From CAVZTA01 sp963778025 (GTDB lineage: Bacteria > Chloroflexota > Limnocylindria > Limnocylindrales > CSP1-4), in contig CAVZTA010000019.1 in NCBI GenBank assembly GCA_963778025.1, forward strand, positions 186,001-250,000: DNA of 64,000 nucleotides, written 5' to 3'. Below the pieces are notes generated by a model that was not told where the DNA came from, ran no database searches, and was given only the letters and a program-made list of their open reading frames with translations. Positions 42,548 through 51,090 of the stretch are shown here, piece by piece. A program made the position numbers and the translations under genes. The first letter of the stretch is position 1; every line of letters starts with the position of its first letter.

Positions 42548-42785
42548 AGTTGTCAAGGTGCAGCGCCCGGCACGGCGGCCCGCGGCGCAGAGTTCTGATG
42601 ATGGGGCTTGACGCTCGTCCTGTCAAACGGGCAGGGCCCCTCGACGACCGTGCCCGGAGGCCGGCCGCACGCCGGCAGAGGCTCGGCGGCGCGCCCCTCG
42701 GAAGCGGCGCGAGGGCGGATGGTAGCGAGGCGCCGGAAGGGCTGTCAAACAGCCGGGATCGCGGGCTCGAACGCCGTCCCGGCGG

Positions 42786-42971
42786 TCAGATCGGGCTCTC
42801 CTGGACGACGAGGACGAACGCCGCGCCGGAGAGCCAGGCGAGCAGGCCGAGCTCCACCGACGGCGCGGCGCCCAGCGGTCCCACGGCCATCAGGTAGACC
42901 ACCAGGCCGACGAGCGCGGCGAACCCCGCCTTGGCCAATCGCAGGAGGACCTCGAAGACGAGCTCGCGCAC
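42786..42971 (-). CDS. Small membrane protein downstream of recR
   Basis: 61 residues with two hydrophobic segments (~12-33 and ~40-56). It starts one base after the recR stop on the same strand, so it is probably translated from the recR message. The family is not recognised and the function is unknown. Short length makes it less certain, but tight spacing and a clean two-helix pattern support it. Confidence 0.55.
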   Translation of the reverse strand: MRELVFEVLLRLAKAGFAALVGLVVYLMAVGPLGAAPSVELGLLAWLSGAAFVLVVQESPI

Positions 42972-42972
42972 G

Positions 42973-43590
42973 CTAGACGGCTCGGCGGCCCTGGAGGGCC
43001 CGGATGAGCGTCACGTCGTCGGCGTACTCGAGGTCGCCACCGACCGGCAGGCCGCGCGCGATCCGCGAGACGAGCGCCACGGTCGCCTCCAGGCGCTCGG
43101 CGAGGTACATCGCGGTCGCCTCGCCTTCGAGCGTCGGGTTGGTGGCGAGGATGACCTCCTCGAAGGGCTGCCCATCGCGCCGCGCGGCGTCGGCGCGCTC
43201 GAGCAGCTCGCGGATCTTCAGGCGGTCCGGGCCGATGCCGTCGATGGGGCTGATCGCGCCGTGGAGGACGTGGTAGCGACCCTTGAACTCGCCGGTCCGC
43301 TCGATGGCCAGGACGTCCAGCGGCTCCTCGACGACGCACAGGCGGGCGTCCTCGCGGCCGGGGTCGCGGCAGATGGGGCAGAGCGGCGCGTCGCTGATGT
43401 TGAAGCAGCGCTCGCAGAACACCACCTCGTCGCGCACGGCGATGAGCGCGGCGGCAAGCGTCCGCGCCTCGGCGTCGGGTGCGCGCAGGAGGTGGTACGT
43501 CAGGCGTTGGGCGGTCTTGGGCCCGATGCCCGGCAGGCGGGCGAACGCCTCGATGAGCCGCGCGACCGGCTCGATGACGAGCGCGGGCAC
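42973..43590 (-). CDS. recR: Recombination protein RecR
   Basis: 205 residues. The N-terminal helix-hairpin-helix (LPGIGPKTAQRLTYHLL) is followed by a C4 zinc finger (CERCFNISDAPLCPICRD) and a Toprim domain (LCVVEEPLDVLAIE; ATNPTLEGEATAMYLAERL). RecR works with RecO/RecF to load RecA at gaps. The start is GTG (43588-43590), three bases after the ybaB stop. dnaX-ybaB-recR is a conserved operon. Confidence 0.96.
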   Translation of the reverse strand: MPALVIEPVARLIEAFARLPGIGPKTAQRLTYHLLRAPDAEARTLAAALIAVRDEVVFCERCFNISDAPLCPICRDPGREDARLCVVEEPLDVLAIERTGEFKGRYHVLHGAISPIDGIGPDRLKIRELLERADAARRDGQPFEEVILATNPTLEGEATAMYLAERLEATVALVSRIARGLPVGGDLEYADDVTLIRALQGRRAV

Positions 43591-43593
43591 GGG

Positions 43594-43908
43594 CTAGAAG
43601 CCGAGCCCCAGGCCGCCCAAGCCGCCCGTCAGCGGGCCCATCTTCTCGGCGGCGAGGTCGCGCGACGCACGGATCGCGTCGTTGACCGCCGCGACGATGA
43701 GGTCCTGCAGCATCTCGACGTCCTCGGGGTCGACCGCGGACGGATCGATGGTCAGGCTCACGAGATCCTGCTTGCCGGTGACGGTGGCCTTCACGACGCC
43801 GCCGCCCGCACTGCCGTCGACGTGGGTCGCCTCCAGCTCGGTCTGGATGCGCACCATCTCCTGCTGCATCTGCTGTGCCATCTTCTGGAGGTCGCCCAGA
43901 TTGCGCAC
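43594..43908 (-). CDS. ybaB: YbaB/EbfC family nucleoid-associated protein
   Basis: 104 residues. Begins (V)RNLGDLQKMAQQMQQEMVR and has the family features GGGVVKATVTGKQDLVSLTI and DLIVAAVNDA. The family forms dimers that bind DNA. The GTG at 43906-43908 has GAGGAGG at good spacing. It lies between dnaX and recR as in most bacteria. Confidence 0.93.
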   Translation of the reverse strand: MRNLGDLQKMAQQMQQEMVRIQTELEATHVDGSAGGGVVKATVTGKQDLVSLTIDPSAVDPEDVEMLQDLIVAAVNDAIRASRDLAAEKMGPLTGGLGGLGLGF

Positions 43909-43985
43909 GCTGCCTCCTCGCGCTTGGTGGGTGGTGGTGAGTCTCGCCGATGCGCGCGTGCGATGCACGTGCGACGGACGGTCGG

Positions 43986-45707
43986 TCAGTCGACCTCGGG
44001 CACGCCCGCGAGGTCGTCGGCGAAGATCCGGCGCGCTTCGGCAAGGATCCGCTCCGCCTCCTGGTCGCCGGGGAGGGGCGGGACGAGGTCGAGGTTCGTC
44101 GCGACGCACACGACGGCCACCGGTCGGCCGAGGTAGCCGCCGACGGCTGTCTCGAGGTCCGCCTTCTTGCGCTCGGCGACGTCCTTGAGGAACGCCTTCG
44201 ACTCCGGGAAGCCGAGGGTGATCGTCGCGCCGTCGACGGACAGGGGGCGGCACTCGGAGATGAGCGCCTTGGTCGCCGGACGCACGGACGCGACGATCTC
44301 CACCCAGCCCTGACGGAGTCGCTCGAGGTCCGTGGACACCCCCGGTGTGCCGACGGTGATGTGCGGCATGGCGCCCGGATCGGCCGGGGGGACGACGACC
44401 TCGAGCGTCGGCGCGGCCGGTGGGCTCGGGGGCGCCGATCGCGGCTCCGCCGGTTCGGGGGTCGCGTCATGGGTCGCCGGTGCGTCCGCGGCTGCCGGAT
44501 CGTCCACGGCCGCGCCGGGCATGGGCTCATCGCTCGCCGGCGGTGGCTGACGCTGCTCGCGCGCGGGCGTGGGCGCGGGCGCGCGCGCGACGCCTCGTCC
44601 GTCCCGCCCCGGCGCGGGGGCCGGCTGACGGGCCGGCACGGACGCTGCCGATGCCACCGTCGCCCTCTCGGTCGGCGTGTCGAGCAGCGCGAGCTCGATC
44701 CGAAGGCGGAGTCCCCCGGGGCCGATGCGCGTCGGGTCGAGCGCCGCGAACCGATGGGCGGCGCGAGTCAAGGCGATCCGCTCCGCCGTCGGCGCGCCAT
44801 GGATCCCACCGATCAGCCGGAGACGCAGGGCCTCGACGACCTGGTCGAGGAACACGCGCAGGTCCCGACCTCGATCCTCGAGCGCGTCGAGGATCGCGAG
44901 ACCGGCCGCGGCGTCACCCGTCGCGAGCGCGTCGAGGAAGCCGTCGACGGCCTCGGCATCGGCGAGGCCGAGGAGCTCACGGACGCCGTCGGCGGTGATG
45001 CGATCGCCGCCCGAGGTCAGGACCTGGTCCAGGATCGACTCCGCGTCCCGCATCCCGCCGGCGGCCAGCCGGGCGATCAGCTCGATGGCCTCCGTATCGG
45101 CCTCGCGGCCGTCGGCCGCGAGGATCCGGCCGAGCTTGCCGGTGATCTCGGGGACGGTGAGGCGCCGGACATCGAACCGCTGGAGTCGCGAGAGGATGGC
45201 CGGGGGGAACTCCTGGGGGTGCGTGCTCGCGAACATGAAGGTCACGAACTCGGGCGGCTCCTCGAGCGACTTGAGGAGCGCGTTCCAGGCGTCCTTCGTG
45301 ATCTGATGCGCCTCGTCGAGGATGTACACCTTGCGCCGGAGCTGCGCCGGGGCGTACGCGAGACGCTCCCGCAGCTCGCGGACCTCGTTGATCCCGCGGT
45401 TCGAGGCGGCATCGATCTCGACCACGTCGAGCGCCGCGCCGTCGCGGATCGCGACACACGCCGCGCAGGCGTCGCAGGGGTCACCGTCCGCGCCCAGGTT
45501 GGTGCAGTTGAGCGCCTTTGCAAGGATGCGCGCGAGCGACGTCTTGCCCGTGCCGCGCGGCCCGGTGAACAGGATCGCGTGCGAGACGCGCTCGGTGCGG
45601 ACGGCGTTGCGCAGCGTCTCGACGACGGCGTCCTGGCCGACGATCTCGGCGAATCGCTGGGCCCGCCAGCGTCGGTAGAGGGCCTGGTGGGTGGTGGCTC
45701 CGGTCAC
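43986..45707 (-). CDS. dnaX: DNA polymerase III subunit gamma/tau
   Basis: 573 residues. The Walker A GPRGTGKT (49-56) is followed by a zinc module (CTNLGADGDPCDACAAC), the ILDEAHQITKDAWNALLKSLEEPP region and an SRLQRF arginine finger. After ~residue 360 comes a Pro/Ala-rich linker, then a C-terminal tau-like domain. DnaX is the clamp-loader motor. The GTG at 45705-45707 has AGGAG four bases upstream, and longer upstream frames run into the SRP RNA gene. No A-run frameshift site for a separate gamma is evident. Confidence 0.95.
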   Translation of the reverse strand: MTGATTHQALYRRWRAQRFAEIVGQDAVVETLRNAVRTERVSHAILFTGPRGTGKTSLARILAKALNCTNLGADGDPCDACAACVAIRDGAALDVVEIDAASNRGINEVRELRERLAYAPAQLRRKVYILDEAHQITKDAWNALLKSLEEPPEFVTFMFASTHPQEFPPAILSRLQRFDVRRLTVPEITGKLGRILAADGREADTEAIELIARLAAGGMRDAESILDQVLTSGGDRITADGVRELLGLADAEAVDGFLDALATGDAAAGLAILDALEDRGRDLRVFLDQVVEALRLRLIGGIHGAPTAERIALTRAAHRFAALDPTRIGPGGLRLRIELALLDTPTERATVASAASVPARQPAPAPGRDGRGVARAPAPTPAREQRQPPPASDEPMPGAAVDDPAAADAPATHDATPEPAEPRSAPPSPPAAPTLEVVVPPADPGAMPHITVGTPGVSTDLERLRQGWVEIVASVRPATKALISECRPLSVDGATITLGFPESKAFLKDVAERKKADLETAVGGYLGRPVAVVCVATNLDLVPPLPGDQEAERILAEARRIFADDLAGVPEVD

Positions 45708-45740
45708 GACACTCCTGGCCCGTCGAATCCGAAGATGAAG

Positions 45741-46012
45741 GTAGCCGTGCACCCTCCGTCGATACGGACGTCCCCGTGCCCTTCCAGCAAGCGCGGCTCG
45801 GACCAGGCCGTTCCGCGGCACCCGACGATCATCGCTGAGTGCTGCTTCCTTCCGGACCTGACACGGTTCGCGAGTCGCCGCTGCGCGGGACCCGGTCGTC
45901 AACGTCACACAAGCCGTCGGCCTTCGAGGACGCCGACCTCGGGAGGGGATTCAGCCCTGCTGGAGCGGATTGCAGGTACAGGGCACCGCTAGTTCCCCGC
46001 CTAGCACGGCAC
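45741..46012 (-). ncRNA. ffs: Signal recognition particle RNA, long (Alu-domain) type
   Basis: The minus strand reads GCCGTGCTAGGCGGGGAACT, GCGGTGCCCTGTACCTGCAA and GCAGGGCTGAATCCC at the 5' side (Alu domain). The S-domain apical loop GTCAGGTCCGGAAGGAAGCA follows, and it ends ATCGACGGAGGGTGCACGGC. All match the Bacillus-type scRNA, not the short E. coli 4.5S form. The 5' end lies 6 nt after a TACCAT -10 box (46018-46023), the same -10 as rrn P1. It is upstream of dnaX on the same strand. Confidence 0.95.
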
Positions 46013-46391
46013 CTCCGATGGTAGCCGCTTCACGGTCGGGCGCCATGCGGCTCGATCTGCCGCGTTGCCGCCTGCGGTGCTCAGCTCACGCACGGACCGT
46101 CGGCTGCGCCTCCGCTGCGCTCGCTTCCGCTCCTCTGCGGCGCCTTGCATCTCGACCACCTGGCACCCGAAGGGCGGTTCTTCGGTCGGAGGACCGTCGG
46201 GTCGAGTGGTCTGCGCCATGCGGGCTAGCGAATCCGGGGTGACCCGTGCGCTTAGCAGCGCGGTCGCTCGGATCTGGGGTGGGTGCGGTGGTCATGTCGA
46301 CCGGCCGGCACCGTGGGGTTGTGTGACGTGCGAGGCGCGGCGGGAGGTGAGCGGTCGGATCGCTCGCGAGGGCCGCCGAAGACCGTGAGGG
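46013..46391. other. Intergenic region between the lipoprotein gene and the SRP RNA
   Basis: About 380 nt with no supported gene. It contains the SRP RNA -10 box (46018-46023) without a good -35. Short frames on both strands lack ribosome-binding sites and family features. Confidence 0.5.
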
Positions 46392-47372
46392 TCAGTCGGG
46401 CGGAAGCGTGACCGCGGTGACCGCGCCGGTCGTGGGGTCGATCTCGATCGTGGCGACCTCGTTGTCGAGACCATCGGCGGTCATCCGGTCGATCTCGAAG
46501 CGCCAGCTGCCAGCTTCGGTGAGGCGGATGCGCGCGCCCCCGACGCGGGTGCGCGGAAGGGCGTCGGCGATCCACGCCTTCACGCGGGCGTCGGCAAGGG
46601 CGCGGTCGATCGCCTGCGCCGACGTGATGCCCGACCATGGCGCGCCGGCGACCTCGAAGCCGGCGTCCAGCGCGATCGGATGCTGATCGGCCATGGCGTC
46701 CCCCTTGAACGGTGGCGCCGCCTGGCGGACGAGGAAGGGGAACAGCAGCTTCACGTGGTAGAGACCCGCCGGGGCCGGCGTCCCATCGCCGGTGAGCCCG
46801 TGCCATACGGCGGCCACGCGGACGGTCTCGCCGGGCTGCAGTTCGTTGATCTTCAGATCCGAGGTACAGCCGAACATCTGGTCCGGCGCGAGGTTCGGCG
46901 GGACGAAGGGCATCGTCGATGGGCTGGCCATCGAGAGCGCCGACCAGCGGACGAGGCCGGCCACGGCGTCGGGATCCTCACCGGGCGGCGGGTCACCGGG
47001 CTGGACGACCTGGACCGGGGGACCTTCCAGCGTCACGTCCCCGAGCAGGTCGCAGCCACCGCCCTGCCAGAACACGATGCCCGGTCCATGGTTCGTCGCG
47101 GTGGCGATGAGCTGCACCGGATCGCCCGCGCGGACCCGGTCGGTCGAGAGCTGGATGGTGAGCACGACACCCTGGTCATCGGTGGAGCGGGCGACGGGCG
47201 CGCCGTCGACGGCCGGCTGCCCGGATGCGGATGGGGACGGGGCAGACGACATCGACGGGGAGCCCGCGGCGGCCGAGGACGCCGACGGACTGCCCGATGG
47301 CGCGGCCGCGCACGCGGCGAGGACGAGGAGGAGGCCGCTCGAGGGGCCGAACGTTCGAAGCCGGGAGGTCAT
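46392..47372 (-). CDS. Putative secreted lipoprotein
   Basis: 326 residues from the ATG at 47370-47372. A lipobox-type signal peptide (SSGLLLVLAACAAAP, Cys about residue 20) and a Ser/Ala/Pro linker come first. Next is an Ig-like beta domain (LSTDRVRAGDPVQLIATATNHG) that resembles BsuPI-type folds. The C-terminal part contains RFEIDRMTADG and IEIDPTTGAVTAVTLPP, reminiscent of PepSY-like repeats. The protein is likely anchored on the outer face of the membrane. No specific function can be assigned. A longer frame upstream runs into a tRNA-Ser gene and is rejected. Confidence 0.75.
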   Translation of the reverse strand: MTSRLRTFGPSSGLLLVLAACAAAPSGSPSASSAAAGSPSMSSAPSPSASGQPAVDGAPVARSTDDQGVVLTIQLSTDRVRAGDPVQLIATATNHGPGIVFWQGGGCDLLGDVTLEGPPVQVVQPGDPPPGEDPDAVAGLVRWSALSMASPSTMPFVPPNLAPDQMFGCTSDLKINELQPGETVRVAAVWHGLTGDGTPAPAGLYHVKLLFPFLVRQAAPPFKGDAMADQHPIALDAGFEVAGAPWSGITSAQAIDRALADARVKAWIADALPRTRVGGARIRLTEAGSWRFEIDRMTADGLDNEVATIEIDPTTGAVTAVTLPPD

Positions 47373-47413
47373 CGGCCCTCGACGGTGGGCGCTCGACGGG
47401 TGTTCCGGAGCGC

Positions 47414-47501
47414 TGGCGGAGAGGGCGGGATTCGAACCCGCGATGGGTTGCCCCATACCGCATTTCCAGTGCGGCGCGCTAGGCCACTACGCGACCTCTC
47501 C
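47414..47501 (-). tRNA. tRNA-Ser (anticodon GGA)
   Basis: Class II tRNA with a long variable arm: acceptor GGAGAGG/CCTCTCC, anticodon loop CTGGAAA and an encoded CCA (47414-47416). It reads UCC/UCU. Confidence 0.96.
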
Positions 47502-47556
47502 GCGAGGAACGATACGACCCGGCGGGCGGGCCCGTCGGGTCGTGCGTCTGCGTCAG

Positions 47557-47644
47557 TGGCGGAGAGGGTGGGATTCGAACCCACGCTGGCTCTCACCAGA
47601 CCGCTTTTCGAGAGCGGCACCATCAACCACTCGGACACCTCTCC
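47557..47644 (-). tRNA. tRNA-Ser (anticodon CGA)
   Basis: Class II tRNA with a long variable arm: acceptor GGAGAGG/CCTCTCC, anticodon loop CTCGAAA and an encoded CCA (47557-47559). It reads UCG. Confidence 0.96.
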
Positions 47645-47720
47645 GCCGAGCAGTCTAGCCGAAGGTCCCCGGAGCGACCACCGACCCGGCCGGGTGGGAC
47701 GAGGCCCTGACGGACGTTCG

Positions 47721-48173
47721 TCAGGCGCCGCCGTCACTGGTCGGGAGACCGTTGAACAGCTCCTCGGCCTCGTCACGACGGATCCCCGAGACGACCGTCA
47801 TCCGGCGCCGGAGCGCCGCATGCTGCGCGAGCTGGACGACCGTGCCCGCCGCGCCATCCCGCTGATTCGGGACCGCATAGACGAGCGCCGCGACATCGGA
47901 TGCGATGAGCGCCCCGACGCACATCGGACAGGGCTCGAGGGTCGAGAAGATCGTCGCGTCGGAGAGGCGCGCCGTGCCCAGCCGCTTCGCCGCGTCACGG
48001 AGCGTCACGACGACCGCGTGGGCGGTGGGATCGTTCGAGTCGGCGACGCGATCGTGCCCTCGGCTGACCATCGCCTCGTGGACGACGGCGACCGCGGCCA
48101 CCGGACGGCGACCCCGGCTCAGCGCGAGCTGTGCTTCGGCGAGGGCTTCACCCATGAACAGCTCGTAGTTCAT
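47721..48173 (-). CDS. TadA-family deaminase homologue lacking the catalytic glutamate
   Basis: 150 residues, the usual TadA length. The fold features are present: N-terminal FMGEALAEAQLAL, NDPTAHA (residues 47-53, zinc ligand His52) and PCPMC (81-85, zinc ligands Cys82 and Cys85). The proton-shuttle Glu of the family HAE motif is Val54 (codon at 48012-48014, GTC). This differs from a Glu codon by two bases, so it is not an indel artefact. TadA normally converts A34 of tRNA-Arg(ACG) to inosine. Without the Glu, deamination is not expected, though zinc and RNA binding may persist. It could be a pseudoenzyme or a degenerating tadA. The ATG is at 48171-48173. Confidence 0.85.
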   Translation of the reverse strand: MNYELFMGEALAEAQLALSRGRRPVAAVAVVHEAMVSRGHDRVADSNDPTAHAVVVTLRDAAKRLGTARLSDATIFSTLEPCPMCVGALIASDVAALVYAVPNQRDGAAGTVVQLAQHAALRRRMTVVSGIRRDEAEELFNGLPTSDGGA

Positions 48174-48250
48174 CGAAGTCGATGATAGACGTGAGGCATC
48201 GCGCTACGATGCCCGCCGTCCCTCGAGTCCTTCTCCAGCGCGGTGTCATC

Positions 48251-49438
48251 GTGAGTCGTCATCGACGCATCGGCGTCCTCACCGGCGGCGGCGACGTGCC
48301 GGGTCTCAACTCGGTCATCAAGAGCGTCGTCTACCGGGCGACCGAGATGGGCTACGAGGTCCTGGGCATCCGGCGCGGCTGGGAGGGTCTGACCCACCTC
48401 CGGCGCGGCGATGAGCTGGATCCCGACTACGTCCGCATCCTCGATCGCGTGAACACGCGGGCGATCGACCGGACCGGCGGCACGGTGCTGCACACCTCGC
48501 GCACGAACCCGGCGCGGATGGCCGAAGCGACGCTGCCCGCGGCCATCGACCGCCGGCTGGTCAAGCCGACCGATCGCGAGGGGGTCGTCGACGCGACCGA
48601 CCAGGTGCTGGCCAACCTCGAGTACCTGGGGCTCGACGGCCTGGTCACGATCGGCGGCGACGACACGCTCAGCTTCAGCACCATCCTCGCCGGGCATGGC
48701 GTGCCACTGGTCGGCATCCCCAAGACCATGGACAACGACGTCCAGGGCACCGAGTACTGCATCGGCTTCTCGTCGGCCATCACCCGCGCGCGAGAGCTGA
48801 TCAACCGCCAGCGCACCACGCTCGGCAGCCACGAGCGGATCGGCGTGTTCCGGATCTTCGGGCGCGACGCCGGGTTCTCAGCGTTGTATGCGGCGTATGT
48901 CACGAGCTCGCGGTGCGTCATCCCGGAGTACGTGTACGACCTCGACGCGCTGACCGCGATCCTCAGGGATGACCACCGGCTGAACCCGTCGCGCTACGCG
49001 ATGGTCATCACCGCGGAAGGCGCCATCTGGCAGGGCGCGAGGATGCAGGACGTGGGCGACGCCGACGCGTTCGGGCATCGCCACAAGGCGAACGTCGGCG
49101 AGGCGCTGGCGGCCGAGCTCAAGCGCCGGACAGGCATCGAGGCGGTCGCCTCCGAGCTGACGTACGACCTGCGATCGGGCGAGCCCGACATGCTCGACGC
49201 GATGGTCGCGACGACGTTCGCGAACGTCGCCATGGACATGCTGGGCGATGGGATCACGGGTCGCATGGTCGCCATCCAGGACGGCAAGTACGCCCATGCG
49301 CCGATGCCCCGGAAGCCGGCGCGGCGGGTCGACGTGGACACCGAGTACCAGGTCGATCGATTCCGCCCGAAGTACGCCGAGCGCCTGGGCGAGCCGATGC
49401 TGCTGACGCAGCTGCCGGCTCCCGTGCCGGTGGCCTGA
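48251..49438 (+). CDS. pfp: 6-phosphofructokinase, pyrophosphate-type signature
   Basis: 395 residues. The phosphate-binding GGGDVPGLN (12-20), TIGGDDT (GGDD at 135-138) and PKTMDND (157-163) are visible. In ATP-dependent PFKs the equivalent residues are Gly-Gly (GGDGS, PGTIDND). Asp in GGDD together with Lys in PKT marks PPi-dependent or related enzymes, so PPi is the likely phosphoryl donor. The enzyme phosphorylates fructose 6-phosphate in glycolysis, reversibly if PPi-dependent. The GTG at 48251 is chosen from the family N-terminus. An ATG at 48209 in frame is the alternative. Confidence 0.9.
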   Translation: MSRHRRIGVLTGGGDVPGLNSVIKSVVYRATEMGYEVLGIRRGWEGLTHLRRGDELDPDYVRILDRVNTRAIDRTGGTVLHTSRTNPARMAEATLPAAIDRRLVKPTDREGVVDATDQVLANLEYLGLDGLVTIGGDDTLSFSTILAGHGVPLVGIPKTMDNDVQGTEYCIGFSSAITRARELINRQRTTLGSHERIGVFRIFGRDAGFSALYAAYVTSSRCVIPEYVYDLDALTAILRDDHRLNPSRYAMVITAEGAIWQGARMQDVGDADAFGHRHKANVGEALAAELKRRTGIEAVASELTYDLRSGEPDMLDAMVATTFANVAMDMLGDGITGRMVAIQDGKYAHAPMPRKPARRVDVDTEYQVDRFRPKYAERLGEPMLLTQLPAPVPVA

Positions 49439-49451
49439 GGCCGCAGTCGGG

Positions 49452-50333
49452 TCAGCCGTCCAGCGCGCTCAGGGAGCGGATCGCGCGCGCGAGGTTCGAC
49501 ATGTCCTCGTCGCCGTAGCCGCGGGCGAGGAGCCCGGCCTCGAGTTGCGCGGCCAGGCCGGCGAGCGGCATCGTCACGCCCAGCTCCCGGCCCATCCCGA
49601 GCGCGATGCCCAGGTCCTTCAGGTGGAGCGAGGTCCGGAAGCCCAGCGGGTACTCGTTGGCGATCATCCGACCGCTCCGGTTCTGGAGGATCCAGCTGCC
49701 GGCGACCCCGCCACCCAGCGCCGAGACGACGGCCTCCGGGTCGAGGCCGGCCTTCATGGTCAGGACGAGGCCCTCCGCGACCGCGAGGTAGACCCCCGCG
49801 ATGATCACCTGGTTCACGGCCTTGACCGCCTGGCCGCTGCCCGGCGGGCCGAAGTGGGTGATGGTCTTGCCGAGGAGGCCGAGGATCGGTCGGGCCCGCT
49901 CGACGTCGGCATCGGTGCCGCCGCAGAAGATCGTGAGCGTCGCGTTCTTGGCGCCCTCCGAGCCACCGGAGACCGGGGCGTCGACGTAGCCGACGCCCTG
50001 CTTCGCGAGGCGCTCGGCGAACAGCCGCGTGCTGGCCGGCGAGATCGACGAGCAGTCGATGACGAGGCCGCCCTCGGCCAGCCCATCGGCGACGCCGTCC
50101 TCGCCGAAGAGGACGGCTTCGACATCCGGGGTGTCGGAGACGCAGACCATGACGACATCCGAGGCGCGGGCCAGGTCGGCCGGCGTGGCGGCCTCGGTCG
50201 CGCCTGCCGTGACGAGGTCGCCGGCGCGGCCGGGCGTCCGGTTCCACACGGTGACCGGGAGGTCGGCCGCTCGCAGGTTGGTCGCCATGTGCCGGCCCAT
50301 CGTCCCGAGGCCCACGAACCCGACGCGTTCCAC
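49452..50333 (-). CDS. NAD(P)-dependent beta-hydroxyacid dehydrogenase (3-hydroxyisobutyrate / tartronate semialdehyde reductase family)
   Basis: 293 residues. The Rossmann motif VGFVGLGTMGRHMATNL, the substrate motif DAPVSGGSEGA and the catalytic-Lys region GSGQAVKAVNQVI are all present. The C-terminal helical domain follows. The substrate (hydroxyisobutyrate, tartronate semialdehyde or succinic semialdehyde) cannot be fixed from sequence. The start is GTG (50331-50333) with GGAGG upstream. It converges on the PFK gene with a 13-nt gap. Confidence 0.9.
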   Translation of the reverse strand: MERVGFVGLGTMGRHMATNLRAADLPVTVWNRTPGRAGDLVTAGATEAATPADLARASDVVMVCVSDTPDVEAVLFGEDGVADGLAEGGLVIDCSSISPASTRLFAERLAKQGVGYVDAPVSGGSEGAKNATLTIFCGGTDADVERARPILGLLGKTITHFGPPGSGQAVKAVNQVIIAGVYLAVAEGLVLTMKAGLDPEAVVSALGGGVAGSWILQNRSGRMIANEYPLGFRTSLHLKDLGIALGMGRELGVTMPLAGLAAQLEAGLLARGYGDEDMSNLARAIRSLSALDG

Positions 50334-50366
50334 GCCTTCCTCCGTTCTCGTGCGGTGCGCGGCCCA

Positions 50367-51014
50367 TCATCGCCCGCGCGAGGCGTGATGTGTCGCTGCG
50401 ATGTGCGTCGAGATCGTCGTGGGTCTTGCCGGAGCCGAGCCCGGGCAGGGACGATCGCCCTCAGCCGACGGACCGGCCGGTGATCGGACGGCGTCATCGC
50501 CACGCACGCCAAGCCGGACGCCGTCCGGCAGCGTGATCGTCGTGCGCTCGCCCGCGGTGAACCCGAACCGCCGGTAGAGCAGCTCACCGGGCAGCGTCGC
50601 CATGAGGCTCAGCTCCCGGAAGCCCTCGGCCCGGGCCGCGTCTTCGCACGCCTCGAGGATCCGGGTGCCGAGGCCACGTCGCGCCCAGTCGCCGCGCACG
50701 AACATCGCGCGGACCCGCGCCGGCTCGGTCGCGGGATCGAGGAGGCGCGCGCGACCCTCCTGGGACGCCTCGCCGCGGAACAGCTTGTCGCGACGGCTCC
50801 AGCCGCCACAGCGCGACCGGGCTCGGGATCGCCGGCCGCCTCCAGGACGAAGTACGTCCCGTCGTCGATGAGCAGCTCGTCGACCTCGCCGATGTAGCGC
50901 ACGCCGCTGGCCGTCTGGCGCTCGTCGTAGAAGGCGGGGAACAGCGCGGCGATCGACGCCTTCATCAGGGCGTCGAGGGCCGGGCGCGTCGGCGCGGGTC
51001 GCGAGGCGCAGCAT
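50367..51014 (-). CDS. GNAT-family N-acetyltransferase (frameshifted)
   Basis: About 200 residues when two frame changes (~50985 and ~50830) are crossed. It reads MLRLATRADAP, then ALDALMKASIAALFPAFYDERQT and DELLIDDGTYFVLEA. The acetyl-CoA motif V-RAMFVRGDWARRGLGTRIL follows, then LPGELLYRRFGF near the end. The acceptor is unknown. The C-terminus after DAVRSP looks non-conserved and may also be out of frame. It is divergent from the LtrA-like gene. Confidence 0.7.
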   Translation of the reverse strand: MLRLATRADAPGPRRPDEGVDRRAVPRLLRRAPDGQRRALHRRGRRAAHRRRDVLRPGGGRRSRARSRCGGWSRRDKLFRGEASQEGRARLLDPATEPARVRAMFVRGDWARRGLGTRILEACEDAARAEGFRELSLMATLPGELLYRRFGFTAGERTTITLPDGVRLGVRGDDAVRSPAGPSAEGDRPCPGSAPARPTTISTHIAATHHASRGR

Positions 51015-51075
51015 GGGGTTCGGCCGGTCCACCGCGCGCGAGGATACGGGCGAGCCGTCGCGGCCGGTGGCTCGC

Positions 51076-51090
51076 TAGGCTGTCGCCATG
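51076..51090 (+). promoter_or_regulatory. Candidate -10 box for a leaderless LtrA-like mRNA
   Basis: TAGGCT at 51076-51081 ends 6 nt before the ATG at 51088, so the message could start at the initiation codon. No clear -35 was found. Confidence 0.35.

Noticed and set aside
46001..46219. 72-codon minus-strand frame upstream of the SRP RNA
   Set aside because: It overlaps the SRP RNA -10 box and 5' end, has no ribosome-binding site, and is Arg/Pro/Ala-rich shadow-like sequence.
47373..47456. Upstream extension of the lipoprotein gene to 47456
   Set aside because: The extension runs into tRNA-Ser(GGA). The internal ATG at 47370-47372 starts directly before a lipobox signal peptide.
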